A stretch of 64,000 bases of DNA from Paralithodes platypus (GCA_032716605.1 CM064501.1:24504514-24568513), one strand, 5' to 3'. Counted from the stretch's first letter, positions 36,901 to 44,673 are shown. Program-made: numbers and translations. Notes: generated from the letters alone by a model not told the origin.

Positions 36901-39900
36901 AATAGTCCACATTATTAACATTTAGTTCACTAGCCACCTAACAGTCCACATTATTAACAGTTAGTTCACTAGCCACCTAATAGTCCACATTATTAACAGT
37001 TAGTTCACTACCTTGAGTTTACCTTGAGTTGTTTCGGCCTCCTCAGCGGCCTCGGCGAGAGTTGCTCCCCCCTATCAGTCCACATTATTAACAGTTAGTT
37101 CACCAGCCACCTATCAGTCCACATTAACAGTTAGTTCACTAGCCACCTATCAGTCCACATTATTAACAGTTAGTTCACTAGCCACCTAACAGTCCACATT
37201 ATTAACAGTTAGTTCTCTAGCCACCTATCAGTCCACATTATTAACAGTTAGTTCACTAGCCATCTATCAGTCCACATTATTAACAGTTAGTTCACTAGCC
37301 ACCTAACAGTCCACATTATTAACAGTTAGTTCACTAGCCACCTATCAGTCCAAATTATTAACAGTTAGTTCACTAGCCACCTATCAGTCCACATTATTAA
37401 CAGTCAGTTCACTAGCCACCTATCAGTCCACATTATTAACAGTTAGTTCACTAGCCACCTAACAATCTACATTATTAACAGTTAGTCTACTAACCACCTC
37501 ACAGTCTACATTATTAACAGTCAGTTCAGTAGCCTGGCTGTTGTGATTTCTTACGCCCTGGTTTCCACAGTTTCGACAGCAGTAAATAGTCAGGTGTAAC
37601 ACCTGAGTGTATACTGCTGGTGAGGATGTAGCACTCGATGGGCTTAATTTCTCTTGTTGCAGGGTATGCTTTTACCGGGATGAGTACTTTAGAAGAGAAA
37701 CAAAAATTCTACACCAAAATCAACTCTAGTGTTTAACAGTGCAAGTTAGCGGACACACTCTTTGTCCTTGGGGCCTTCAATGCAGTTACTGGCACAGATA
37801 GCGCTGGCTACGAGGTATGATTCATTTTCATGGCTTTGGCACTAGGAATGTCAACAGTTCTCTCTTTCTGTACTTTGCAAAGTCCAGGAAGTTGAGGATT
37901 GCAGGGTCATGGTTTCAGAGACCAGATTTACACCACTGGCCTTGGTACTCTAATTATGTTGGTGTGGCCGGGGCAATTGATCACATACTCGTAAGCAATC
38001 GTTGGAGGATTTTCCAGAACTCCAAGATCTTTAGGAGTGCTAAGTTCTTTGATACCGACCATAAGCTTGTTGTTGCTACTCTGAAGCTGCAACTCAAATG
38101 TGACAAATCTCAAAATGTAATCCTCCAGGGTTTCATCTTGAGAGGCTCAAAGATGAGAAGTGTGGAAGAAAGTATGCAGTGGCAGTCTCAAACTGGTTTG
38201 GATCACTTGGTTCTCTGGAGGACCCTGTAGAATTGTGGGAGAACTTTAAAAGTGGAACCCGTTCGGCAGCTGGTGAATGCATTGGAGTCAAAATGAGGTC
38301 AAGGAGAGGTTTCTTATTGGGTAAGATTATAGGCATAATAGAAGCTAGTCATGCTGCCAGATTGGACTTGCAGAGTGAGAACTTCCCTGAGGAGATACAA
38401 AGAGAGGCATGTCAGGGGAACGCTGTGGAGGTCGAGGGGCATTTTTCTGCAAAAGACCTGTATGCTCCGCTCAAAAGCCCACCCCCCAAATTAGTTCAGT
38501 TCGAATGGCGGATGGCCAACTCGCATTAGGTGATGGTGAGTGCTATGCCCGCTGGCGGAGTACTTTGAGCAGTTGTACATGGCCAGTTCCCTCAACAGAT
38601 AGCTTTATCCAGTGGACGCCCAAAAGGCCAGTGTGTGATCTGCACTTAGTGAAGACCCTCACTCCCTTGCCGAGTTAAGGGAGGCTGTAGCTAAGGTGAA
38701 AGATGATAAGGCTTCTGGTATATGTGGCATTCCTGGAAAACTACTAATAGTGAGTCTATGGTCCACTGGTTACATGCAGCCCTGAGTACTGCATGGCAGA
38801 CAGTTACCATTCTTCTTGACTGGAAAAGGTGTCTGGTCACCTTTACCTGGAAAAGGAAAGCAGACTGACAGGACTGCAATAACTTCAGTGGTATCACAAT
38901 GCTCATTGTGCCAGGCAAGGTCTTTGCTCATATTCTTCTGATGCGAATCTGAAGCCACCTGCTAAAGGAGCAGAGACCTGAGCAATTTGGATTTACACTC
39001 AAGAAGTAAACAATTGTTCAGATTCTGGCACTCCAGGTTTTCATGGAATGCTGACTTGAGTTTCACAAAGGGCTGCTTACAGTTTATGTTGAACTCAAGA
39101 AGGCATTTAACTTGATGCACTGAGATACGCTCTGGGAGTTACTACAGCTATCCAGGATCCCCGCGGCTATTATTGACCTGGTGTTTGTACTTCATACAGG
39201 AACAGAGAGTGCTGTCAAGAGTGGTGGGGGAGTACCCTCCTTTTTCCCTGTGAATTCAAATGGGAGACAGATGTGTGTTCTAGCACCAACTTTTTTCAAC
39301 ATTTGTATAGACTGTTGGATAGAGTCGCTGTGGAGCAGTCGTCTGCATTTTCAAGATTGGCGAACTTAATTTTGCAGATGATGCAGTGATCCTAGCAGAG
39401 ATGTTGGATGTTCTCAGATTGGCCCTCGAGACACTACATGAGTTGGAGCCGCTGTGTTTAAAGGTCTCTTGGACTAAGACCAAAGTCCAAGCGTTTGGTC
39501 ACTTATTGGATGATACAGTGCAATATGTTCATGCATGACTTAGAGATCTAGGATAAACCTTGGTACCGTTACCATAGAAGTGGTGAGTCGCACTGCGATG
39601 TTAATCGTTGCCTTGACCTAGCATATAGGGTTATGGATTCACTCAACAAAAGTATATGGCGTTATCGATACCTGTGTAGAAGGTCGAAGCTGCGAATATT
39701 CAAGACACAGGTGCTCCCTGTCTTAATATACATCTCTATTTACATGGACACTTAACAGTGAGTTGAAGAGACGCATCAACTCCTTTGGTACTAAATCTCT
39801 TTGCAGGATCTTGGGCTATCTCTGGCATGACTACATCTCAAACTAGTGACTATTCCTTAAAACTGATACAAGATACATTAGTTGCATGGTTTGTGAATGC

Positions 39901-42254
39901 CAACTTCGGCTATATGGGCATGTGGTTCGCCTCCCTGAAGCACACCTTACTCACCAGGTGGTTTCTACAGAGATCAACCCTGAGTGGAGGAGGCCTAGGG
40001 GAAGACTGCAGAACTCATGGCTGAGGCAAGTAGACCAGTCTTGCGATAGAATACTTGATATAGGCCGGGCAGATGCCTGGAGTCTCGCCCAAGGTGAGTC
40101 CACATCATTAACAATTACTTCACTAGCCACCTCACAGTTCACATTATTACCCTTCAGATCATAAACAGATTATTTTATTTTATTGTTTTGGGGTAAGGTT
40201 ACAGTAATTGCAGTATTAGAAGGAAAATGCAAATGTCCATACATGTACAAAAATCCGGTCTATCTTGGCAATTCGGACACAAGTGAATAGAGTCAGATGA
40301 TAATGTCAGTCATAGTTTTAGTCATAGATCGTTTTTTTTTTTTTTTTTTTTTTATATGTGAATGAGGGAGGCAAAAGGCATAACTGTCTGCAACGAGTGC
40401 CTCCCCCAGATTTCAAAGAGTGACAGGGCCGAAATCAAGGGACGGTCGAGCTAAAATGCCTGGACACACAGAGTTTGAAGCAATTTAAGTCATAGGAAGA
40501 GGGAAAGACTGATTCTGGGAGAGAGTTCCAGAGCTCAGCAGTTGAATAGAAGAAAGTCTGAGAATAGCATTTCACTCTTGGGTTGGAGAGTTGCACAGAG
40601 TAGGGTGGGATTGTGTTGCAAGGCGTGTACTACGTACCCTACGTTGAGGAGGTGGTATACAGTACACTGGGAAACTCCGAGGAACACTGATTATTGTAGT
40701 AGCGATAGAATAGTGAGAGAGATGCAACATTGCGGGAAAGAGAGAGAGATTGGAGAGAGCTGGTGAGTGGATGGGAGTTAATGATACGAAAGGCTTTCCT
40801 TTCTACTTTATCTAGGAGTGCGGTGTGAGAGGATCCTCCCGACACATGTGAACAATACTCAATACAAGGACGCACTGTGCCCCTGTACAGAGCAAGAAGC
40901 TGTGCAGGGGTAAAGAACCCCTTGAGGCGGTTGAGCACACCCAGCTTCTGGGAGGCTGCCTTAGCGGTATAGCGGTATATCGGTATTTCGCCATACTTAC
41001 CTATCGGTATGGCTTGTCGGTAGCTGTGGAGAAAGGCAGAGATACGAGTTTTAACATAACTTGCGTTGGTGTAAAATTTGCAGGCATGGATACATAATAA
41101 TGACATGAATACCTATTATTGCTATATTATATATTCAGATAAACAGCGGTATGAAATCACGGGTGGAGCACATTTTGGTTGGGTTAACCATGTCACAGGT
41201 GTGGAAGGAAAATATACTGTAGTGTTTTCGTAGCTGAAGGTAAAATTGCTATTACGAACATTATTAAGCGTGGTATAATGTTAATTGAGAAATGTGGGCA
41301 ATATTTGGGCGTTGAGGGATTGCAGTAACATATTTGTCCGTGACGTATAAACAAAAACACAGTAGCTAAGGGATGCAATTTACTATCAGCTAAAAACAAA
41401 CTATAGTCTATCATATTATATGATCGTTTGAATTAATGAGTTTGATATGATGGTATAAAAGTGGTTCACCATTACTTACTATATATGTGGTGTAGTGTAG
41501 AATATAGAGAAGATTATGAATGGAGAACTCACCGTAAATGGAATTAAACTGAGATCAAAATCAGAACGCAAACACGGCAACAGAATGGCATGGTGCAAGT
41601 TTTCACTGATTAATTTATTATAGGTTAACATAAAATGTATTAGTACATCTTGCTAATATGTGATGCAACATAAGAATTCGTCAGAACCAACTTACATGAT
41701 ATTTTAAAACAATGAACCCTTTGCTCGGGGATTTAATCATTTGTTTGGTAATTGGCATCTTTTTATGTTAACTTTGCTTACATACCGGTACCTCATGAGA
41801 AAAGTAATTTTTGTAGCCGTCAAAAATGTGTATAGTACTAGAAAAGACAAAATGTAAGTGAGACGTCTAACGCATAATACTTTTACCCATTTTCACCTCA
41901 CCACTGTTCAACCATTGTTGTGTTGCTTGTATTTATTTATGTATTTATGTACTGTATTTTAACCTTAATTGGCAATATCATCGTTTTTTTCCAGGCAAGC
42001 ACCCAGCAGCTATCTATCACAAGAACGGTACCTCCTCCTCCACGTCCCTCCATCACTCCCCCGGCTCCCTCCCCCTCCCTCTCCTCCCCCTGGCCTCCCT
42101 TCTCCTGTTACTTCTCTACCTCACACCCTCCTTACAAACAACTACTGAGGGCGGGGCAGAAGGAAGTAGTTTACCCGAAGAGGAGGCTCATGGAGGTACT
42201 GAGGGGGTCAATGGTGGAAGTAATAAAGAAGCCATAGAAAGAGGAGTAACTTAG
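12904..42254 (+). CDS. dpr: Dpr-family two-Ig-domain neuronal surface protein, six coding exons
   Basis: Joined exons 12904-12961, 18399-18580, 20172-20382, 20754-20881, 22897-23065 and 41995-42254 give 1008 nt (335 residues plus stop). Phases agree at every junction (1, 0, 1, 0, 1). The product has a signal peptide, Ig domain 1 (cysteines in ALLNCRIKY and AYECQIS, tryptophan in VSWMR), Ig domain 2 (INLTCVVKH, YTCRPA, tryptophan in FWYHD), the family HPAA motif after Ig2, and a leucine-rich C-terminal tail. Motifs such as TVGRFTYTSDERF, ISTTPPIS and LGSTINLTCVVKHSP are hallmarks of Dpr proteins, which in Drosophila bind DIP partners to direct synaptic wiring. N-glycosylation sequons: NVT, NLT, NGT. 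Which dpr paralogue it is cannot be told. Introns hold several mobile elements and three arrays derived from its own exon edges. Confidence 0.9.
13400..14070 (+). pseudogene. Decayed mariner/Tc1-like transposase in dpr intron 1
   Basis: Fragments recognisable across several frames: HGRVPSPNTIL-like and TGSALIKTPPRGM-like text from the N-terminal DNA-binding half, then FHPYKI, a catalytic-block remnant MSDEVHFYL (the D of the DDE/D triad), and HITVWCCVANF...DPYFF...GNAVLVKSDR. Several frameshifts and stops occur, so no product is made. The family belongs to the IS630-Tc1-mariner superfamily; the exact clade is uncertain. Confidence 0.65.
14087..14125. repeat. Short perfect-stem hairpin
   Basis: Arms TTGCTGTATGGACGGTCG and its near-exact complement, separated by about 3 bases, with one mismatch in 18 pairs. 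It lies just after the mariner-like remnant. Confidence 0.75.
14495..15340. repeat. 54-bp tandem repeat, about 15.5 copies
   Basis: Units contain AATAATTGCACTACCACTAG and CACTGTTTTAACCCAC. Because 54 is divisible by 3, the minus strand stays open across several units, giving a repeated 18-residue peptide; this is a by-product of unit length. It lies in dpr intron 1. Confidence 0.93.
15341..16527. other. Intron 1 DNA, nothing recognised
   Basis: AT-rich, single-copy by eye, with no domain, splice-bounded exon or repeat that I can support. Confidence 0.5.
16528..17885 (-). mobile_element. RTE-like LINE, 5' truncated, one nonsense codon
   Basis: On the minus strand the frame enters within reverse transcriptase (VGLRQGCVMSPWLFNMF), meets a TAA stop just before the catalytic box, then continues MLFADDTALVADS, CFKYLGGTIS, and the RTE-type C-terminus (VPTVMYGAKTWAL, VLSWYGHVERM, GRPPLRWRDCVRKAL, EWRMLVNS) to 16915. 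A 3' untranslated part follows and ends in (TAGA)n at 16528-16546, as many RTE-type elements end in short tandem repeats. The endonuclease and N-terminal RT are missing. It lies in dpr intron 1, antisense to the gene. Confidence 0.85.
17886..18398. other. Intron 1 3' part with an ACCTTA-type simple repeat at its left edge
   Basis: Degenerate TTACCTTAATTA repeats occupy 17871-17920. The rest shows no feature until the exon 2 acceptor. Of two candidate acceptors, the one ending at 18368 would give an in-frame TAG with exon 1; the one ending at 18398 (CTGTTACAG) keeps the frame and is preferred. Confidence 0.55.
18399..18580 (+). CDS. dpr: dpr exon 2: propeptide and first strands of Ig domain 1
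   Basis: Acceptor TGTTACAG, donor GTGGGT. Coding VDGGTEAEMMRALEE through VTVELGMAALLNCRIKYRGG to KT. The cysteine in LLNCRIKY is the first disulfide cysteine of Ig1, and HNVT is a glycosylation sequon. The exon ends in phase 0 exactly where family members continue with VSW, which exon 3 supplies. Confidence 0.88.
18656..18925. repeat. ~43-bp tandem repeat with an embedded 18-bp repeat, dpr intron 2
   Basis: Units contain TGTTTTACTTGTTATTAGTA and TAGTACTGTCATT. The first part shows four quick copies of an 18-bp sub-unit (TTAGTATAGTACTGTCAT), the rest about five full units. Confidence 0.9.
18970..19048 (-). other. tRNA-like sequence, probably a SINE or tRNA pseudogene
   Basis: The minus strand reads TGGTGTAATGGTTAGCG (A-box-like, D-arm region) followed about 36 bases later by GATTCGAATCC (B-box-like). 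The T-stem does not pair well (A opposite C at the base of the loop) and an acceptor stem is not convincing, so a functional tRNA is unlikely. Confidence 0.45.
19049..19760. other. Intron 2 DNA, nothing recognised
   Basis: AT-rich, no repeats or coding segments that I can support. Confidence 0.45.
19772..20171 (+). repeat. Five 80-bp copies of the exon 3 acceptor and 5' exon end
   Basis: Units start at 19772, 19852, 19932, 20012 and 20092, exactly 80 bp apart, and the true exon 3 starts at 20172, again 80 bp on. Each unit carries about 54 bases like the start of exon 3 (GTGTCGTTGATGCGGGGGAG) and then the intron end ATTTCCCTCCATCAACCACA, with CCACAG|GTGTC preserved in four of the five junctions inside the array and CCAGAG in one. 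The ATTTCCCTCC tract also stands immediately before the real exon 3. Confidence 0.93.
20172..20382 (+). CDS. dpr: dpr exon 3: core of Ig domain 1
   Basis: Acceptor CAACCACAG, donor GTGAGT. Coding VSWMRGRDLHLLTVGRF, TYTSDERFKSVHQPGSEDW, LLKIHYVQHRDAGAYECQ, ISTTPPISSVVWLSVV. It contains the conserved Ig tryptophan (VSW), the DAGAYEC motif with the second disulfide cysteine, and the Dpr signature ISTTPPIS. It ends in phase 1. Confidence 0.95.
20754..20881 (+). CDS. dpr: dpr exon 4: first half of Ig domain 2
   Basis: Acceptor TTCCCGTCAG, donor GTGAGA. Coding (E)PETVVVGGPDLYINLG, STINLTCVVKHSPQPQP, YIFWYHDNQ. It has the first cysteine and tryptophan of Ig2 and an NLT sequon. It ends in phase 0. 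A short imperfect echo of TTTTGGTACTGTACCACGAC occurs at about 20981-21004 in the next intron, another partial exon-like copy. Confidence 0.95.
21775..21945 (-). mobile_element. 3'-end fragment of the LINE family seen at 54374-59735
   Basis: Contains GGAGACAAAAGGCAAAGCTGC, the widely spaced AGCCAAAATCAAGG and flanking blocks that match the 3' untranslated part of the LINE copies at 54390 and 56650. No coding part remains. Confidence 0.6.
21946..22896. other. Intron 4 DNA, nothing recognised
   Basis: AT-rich, ending in the polypyrimidine acceptor TCATCTCTCCCCAG of exon 5. No other feature supported. Confidence 0.5.
22897..23065 (+). CDS. dpr: dpr exon 5: second half of Ig domain 2
   Basis: Acceptor CTCTCCCCAG, donor A|GTTAGT. 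Coding LLSYDSPRGGITVVTEHG, PISTSRLLIQRATRSDAG, RYTCRPANSDPSHLTVHIIN. DAGRYTC carries the second cysteine of Ig2. It ends in phase 1 (the last A joins GC of exon 6 to make Ser). The final 28 coding bases (23038-23065) are unit zero of the satellite that follows. Without splicing, the frame stops two codons later at TAG. Confidence 0.95.
23623..23686. other. ~62-bp spacer inside the satellite, left copy
   Basis: Interrupts one monomer with CCTTGAGTTTACCTTGAG and TTGTTTCGGCCTCCTCAGCG, ending in a C run. The double ACCTTGAG...TTTCGG motif resembles a dispersed repeat common in crayfish-type genomes (recollection, not searched). An almost identical copy is at 37011. Confidence 0.8.
37011..37073. 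other. ~62-bp spacer inside the satellite, right copy
   Basis: Same insertion at the same place in a monomer as at 23623, with one base change (GGCCTCGG for GGCTTCGG). The following units also match: both copies are followed by a shortened unit reading CCACATTAACAGTTAG. Confidence 0.8.
37535..40094 (+). mobile_element. Decayed RTE-like LINE inserted in the satellite
   Basis: Endonuclease remnants come first: LGAFNAVTG near 37770, HGFGTRNVNS, AIDHILVSNRW and FDTDHKLVVATLKL (37817-38100). A linker follows (WFGSLGSLEDPVELW). Reverse transcriptase pieces are spread over several frames: DDKASGICGIPGKLL near 38705, EQFGFTLKK near 38985, then NFADDAVILAEM near 39370 (catalytic box). The C-terminus is recognisable (RLYGHVVRLPEAHLTHQ, PRGRLQNSWLRQVDQ). 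Many stops and frameshifts show it has long been inactive. Satellite sequence resumes directly after it. Confidence 0.8.
40095..40155 (+). repeat. Satellite remnant beyond the LINE
   Basis: About one and a half 39-bp units (GTCCACATCATTAACAATTA, CTTCACTAGCCACCTCACAG, TTCACATTATTA) follow the LINE, showing that the array once continued across the insertion point. Confidence 0.85.
40156..40330. other. Intron 5 DNA, nothing recognised
   Basis: Short stretch between the satellite remnant and a poly-T tract. Confidence 0.4.
40331..41105 (-). mobile_element. 3' fragment of a Jockey/CR1-group LINE
   Basis: On the minus strand: C-terminal coding text KLGVLNRLKGFFTPAQLLAL, YRGTVRPCIEYCSHVSGGSS, then a 3' untranslated part and a poly-A tail (poly-T at 40331-40353 on the plus strand). 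The same family is present at 54374 and 56622. A local GGTAT-rich patch at about 40963-41012 interrupts the upstream end. Confidence 0.8.
41106..41994. other. End of intron 5, nothing recognised
   Basis: AT-rich, ending in the acceptor ATCGTTTTTTTCCAG of exon 6. Confidence 0.5.
41995..42254 (+). CDS. dpr: dpr exon 6: membrane-anchoring tail and stop
   Basis: Acceptor TTTTTTTCCAG. With the A carried from exon 5 the frame reads S-KHPAAIYHKNGTSSST, a leucine-rich stretch (LPLPLLPLASLLLLLLYL), then a hydrophilic tail (TTTEGGAEGSSLPEEE...ERGVT) and TAG at 42252. The HPAA motif followed by a Ser/Thr-rich linker and hydrophobic segment is typical of Dpr C-termini. The ~36 hydrophilic residues after the hydrophobic segment argue for a single-pass membrane anchor as much as a GPI signal. 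Confidence 0.85.
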
Positions 42255-42261
42255 AGACCAG

Positions 42262-43314
42262 CAAGAGGAGATAATAAGAGGAAACCATCTTATGTGGACC
42301 AAAACGCAAACTGAAAGCCATTGTGGGCTTCTCGGTCAACTGTAATGATATTCCTATAACAACGGTGTCACAAGTTAAATATCTCGGACTAAAACTGGAC
42401 TCGACTCTGTCAGGTGAATCAATTTTGGAATCTATCCTGAGTAAATGTAGAGCACGTATAAAATACTTGTATAGACAGGCGGGATGCTTGCCAGCGGCGA
42501 TCAAAAAGACCCTATGCCAAGCGCTTGTTCAATGTCATTTTGACTATGCTGTGTCATCCTGGTACTCTGCATCATCTAAATCGGCACAGCACAAACTTCA
42601 GGTTACTCAAAATAAATTGGTTAGGTTCATGCTGAACCTAGGACCCAGATCGCATGTTGGCCAGGACCAACTTCAGTCACTAGGTATGCTCAATGTCTCT
42701 GACAGGGCCAAACAAATCAGGCTCACTAATGCCTTCAAGATATTCTATGACAGAGCTCCAGAGTATCTAAAGAGTAATTTTGTTAAAGCAAATGAGAGGA
42801 GTGGACATAATATAGGAAATAGGATGTTTAATTTTACGGTCCCGAGAATCCAAGGACAGGGGAAGCTAACATTCTTCTTCACTGCCATCTAAGACTGGAA
42901 TGACCTACCTCAGTCAGTCCGTGAAAAGAGAACACTGTATTCCTTCAGACGTCGTCTGAAGGAGCACCTGAACCGGACAGCTGCGAGAAGGGAGCACCAA
43001 GCTTATGTCTACTACTAAATACGACATAAGAGATAGGCAAAACAAACTGAAATGATTACTGATTACGGATTACTGATATTTGCTATAGGATGTAAGGTAT
43101 CTTAAAATAACCCCCCAAAAACACTTTCTCTAAAATATCTACTTCTGTTATCCTCCCCTCTTTCCCCAGCTAATCTAATCCCACACGGACCCCAATGGAA
43201 ATACGCCTAACGGCCTTATTGGGCTATCCTTAGTTGGAATTGTGCAAGGCTGGTACATGTCACATGTGTAACATAGTATGTGGTACCATCACTGTAAAAT
43301 GCTAACTGAATAAA

Positions 43315-43347
<33 letters not shown>
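42262..43347 (+). mobile_element. 3' fragment of a non-LTR retrotransposon with (ATT)n tail
   Basis: Starts in the post-RT region (TVSQVKYLGLKLDSTLSG, RARIKYLYRQAGCLP, LCQALVQCHFDYAVSSWY) and runs to a stop, then LPQSVREKRTLYSFRRRLK, then an untranslated part ending in about 11 ATT repeats (43315-43347). It lies just after the dpr stop codon, in the same orientation, and probably within the 3' untranslated region. Confidence 0.8.
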
Positions 43348-43570
43348 GAGGGGATAAATGGTGGCAGTAACAAAGTAGCCATATAAAGAGGAGTAACTTA
43401 GAGATCAGCAGATGGATAGAGCCAGAGGGCATCCAGAAGATATATGGTCATGGAGGTACTGAGGGGGTACATGGTGGCAGTAATAAAGAAGCCATATAAA
43501 GAGGCGTAACTCAGAGGCCAGCAAGTGTATTTAGTGAGAGAACATCCAGAACAAAGTATGGACAGGTCAC
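43348..43570 (+). repeat. Two extra copies of the dpr exon 6 end
   Basis: 43348 and 43461 both begin GAGGGG(A/G)TA(A/C)ATGGTGG and continue like the last 54 coding bases and 3' flank of exon 6 (whose matching point is 42201). The second extra copy also has the preceding CATGGAGGTACT. Both carry TAA where the real exon has GAA, so they would stop six codons early. They lie beyond the inserted LINE. Confidence 0.85.
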
Positions 43571-43632
43571 GTGAAACAAATACGTTTAAGGAGATAACAG
43601 GTGATTGTGAAGGTGGAAATGAAAGACACATT

Positions 43633-43935
43633 TTAAGGGGAAGTTATTATTTTGCTCCCTAGACCTACACCTCAATCTTAAAATAATACCCAAGACCTTC
43701 CTTCGAGATTGATTTGTACATTTTTCGGTAAACAATTTCCCAGCCATTGGCCGGTTACTCCTAAATTGCAGGCTTGTTATCACTCGCCAGGACAATATCG
43801 ACACCTAATTAGCACGAAAGGTCATAAAATTGACAAGGAAATGGGTTACAAGGTCTTAAAATCACCAAACTAAAGGGGCGAAAAATATGAAATCTAAAAC
43901 ATATTCGGGCTAAGCATGAAGGAGGAGGTAAAACA
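43633..43935. mobile_element. MITE family A, copy 7 (inverted, right end decayed)
   Basis: Starts TTAAGGGGAAG and contains TTTGCTCCCTAGACCTACA and TTGTTATCACTCGCCAGGAC. The far terminus is not clear. Confidence 0.6.
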
Positions 43936-44040
43936 TAATGATAGTGAAAATGTAACGTTTACCGGATAGAAGAATGTGGTGGTGTGAGTGAAGCATTATA
44001 ATATTAACTGGGGAGAGTCTTCGAGCTTCAGTGGCGGGTG

Positions 44041-44233
44041 TTAACCCCTTCCGCACGATCATGTTACTTTCATCTTATTCTGGTTTCCATTAGACGATAA
44101 TCTACCTCTATGAATCAAATTGGTATCTCAATAAACCCTCTGAATAACACAGGGCCTTCTTAAACTGCATCAAATCGTCTAATTGTAGCCAGAATAGTAG
44201 GTCGAAAGGTGTCATCGTGCTGAAAGGGTTTAA
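44041..44233. mobile_element. MITE family B-like element
   Basis: Begins TTAACCCCTTCCGCACGATC and ends GGTGTCATCGTGCTGAAAGGGTTTAA, forming an imperfect inverted repeat with TTAA at both ends. The interior TTAGACGATAATCTAC resembles family B. A second, less clear related segment starts at the shared TTAA (44230) and runs toward 44400. Confidence 0.6.
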
Positions 44234-44440
44234 CCCTTGAGGAACAATACGTGTTTAGAAAGTTAATTATGGCTGTCACTAGACGATTTTATACTGCTTA
44301 GGATGGATCGGTGGGAATTAGAAGGGTAAACACAATTGCAATTAACCATCTATATTTAAATCACCCTGCTTGGCCCATACAGTACAGGTGACATCCTTTT
44401 CCTTCTAAATTATATATATATATATATAATATATATATAA

Positions 44441-44624
44441 GGAAGAGCAATACCAAAGCATAAAGGAACATCTTTATTTTTCTAGAACATGTGCGACGTT
44501 TCGACACCGACATATGTCATTTTCAAGCCTAAAAAGTCTTGAAAATAACACGTGTTGGTGTCGAAACGTCGCACATGTTCTAAAAAAATAAAGATGTTCC
44601 TTTACGCTTTGGTATTGCTCTTCC
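44441..44624. repeat. Foldback element, 87-bp arms
   Basis: The left arm (GGAAGAGCAATACCAAAGC ... GCGACGTTTCGACACC ... TTTTCAAG) is matched by an inverted right arm with about five mismatches and only about 10 bases of loop. There is no coding frame. It is flanked on the left by an (AT)n tract. Confidence 0.88.
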
Positions 44625-44673
44625 TTGTACGCCTACGATTCCCTGCCGGAGTGTCAATTGCTTATATATATTC

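Larger units (their letters stand above)
23038..37533 (+). repeat. 39-bp satellite made of the exon 5 end plus splice donor, ~370 copies
   Basis: The monomer is 28 bp from the end of exon 5 (AGCCACCTAACAGTCC then ACATTATTAACA) plus 11 bp of intron beginning with the donor (GTTAGTTCACT). It repeats head to tail for about 14.5 kb in dpr intron 5. Two main variants alternate, CTAACAG (exon-like) and CTATCAG. Many units keep AACA|GTTAGT intact. Larger blocks recur (see findings). In one frame each TATCAG unit reads LTVSSLATYQSTL, so runs of this variant look like open frames; they are not genes. Confidence 0.97.

Noticed and set aside
23038..37533. CRISPR array
   Set aside because: Repeats are contiguous with no unique spacers, and the sequence is eukaryotic and intronic.
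38133..38958. Minus-strand frames over the RTE-like LINE
   Set aside because: Shadows of the plus-strand element with no domain of their own.
37817..40164. Several independent host genes
   Set aside because: The fragments line up in order as endonuclease, RT and C-terminus of one decayed RTE-like LINE.
44664..44673. Target-site duplication for the LTR element
   Set aside because: The left flank ends ATATTC and the right flank is an AT microsatellite; no exact 4-6 bp match, so none is claimed.
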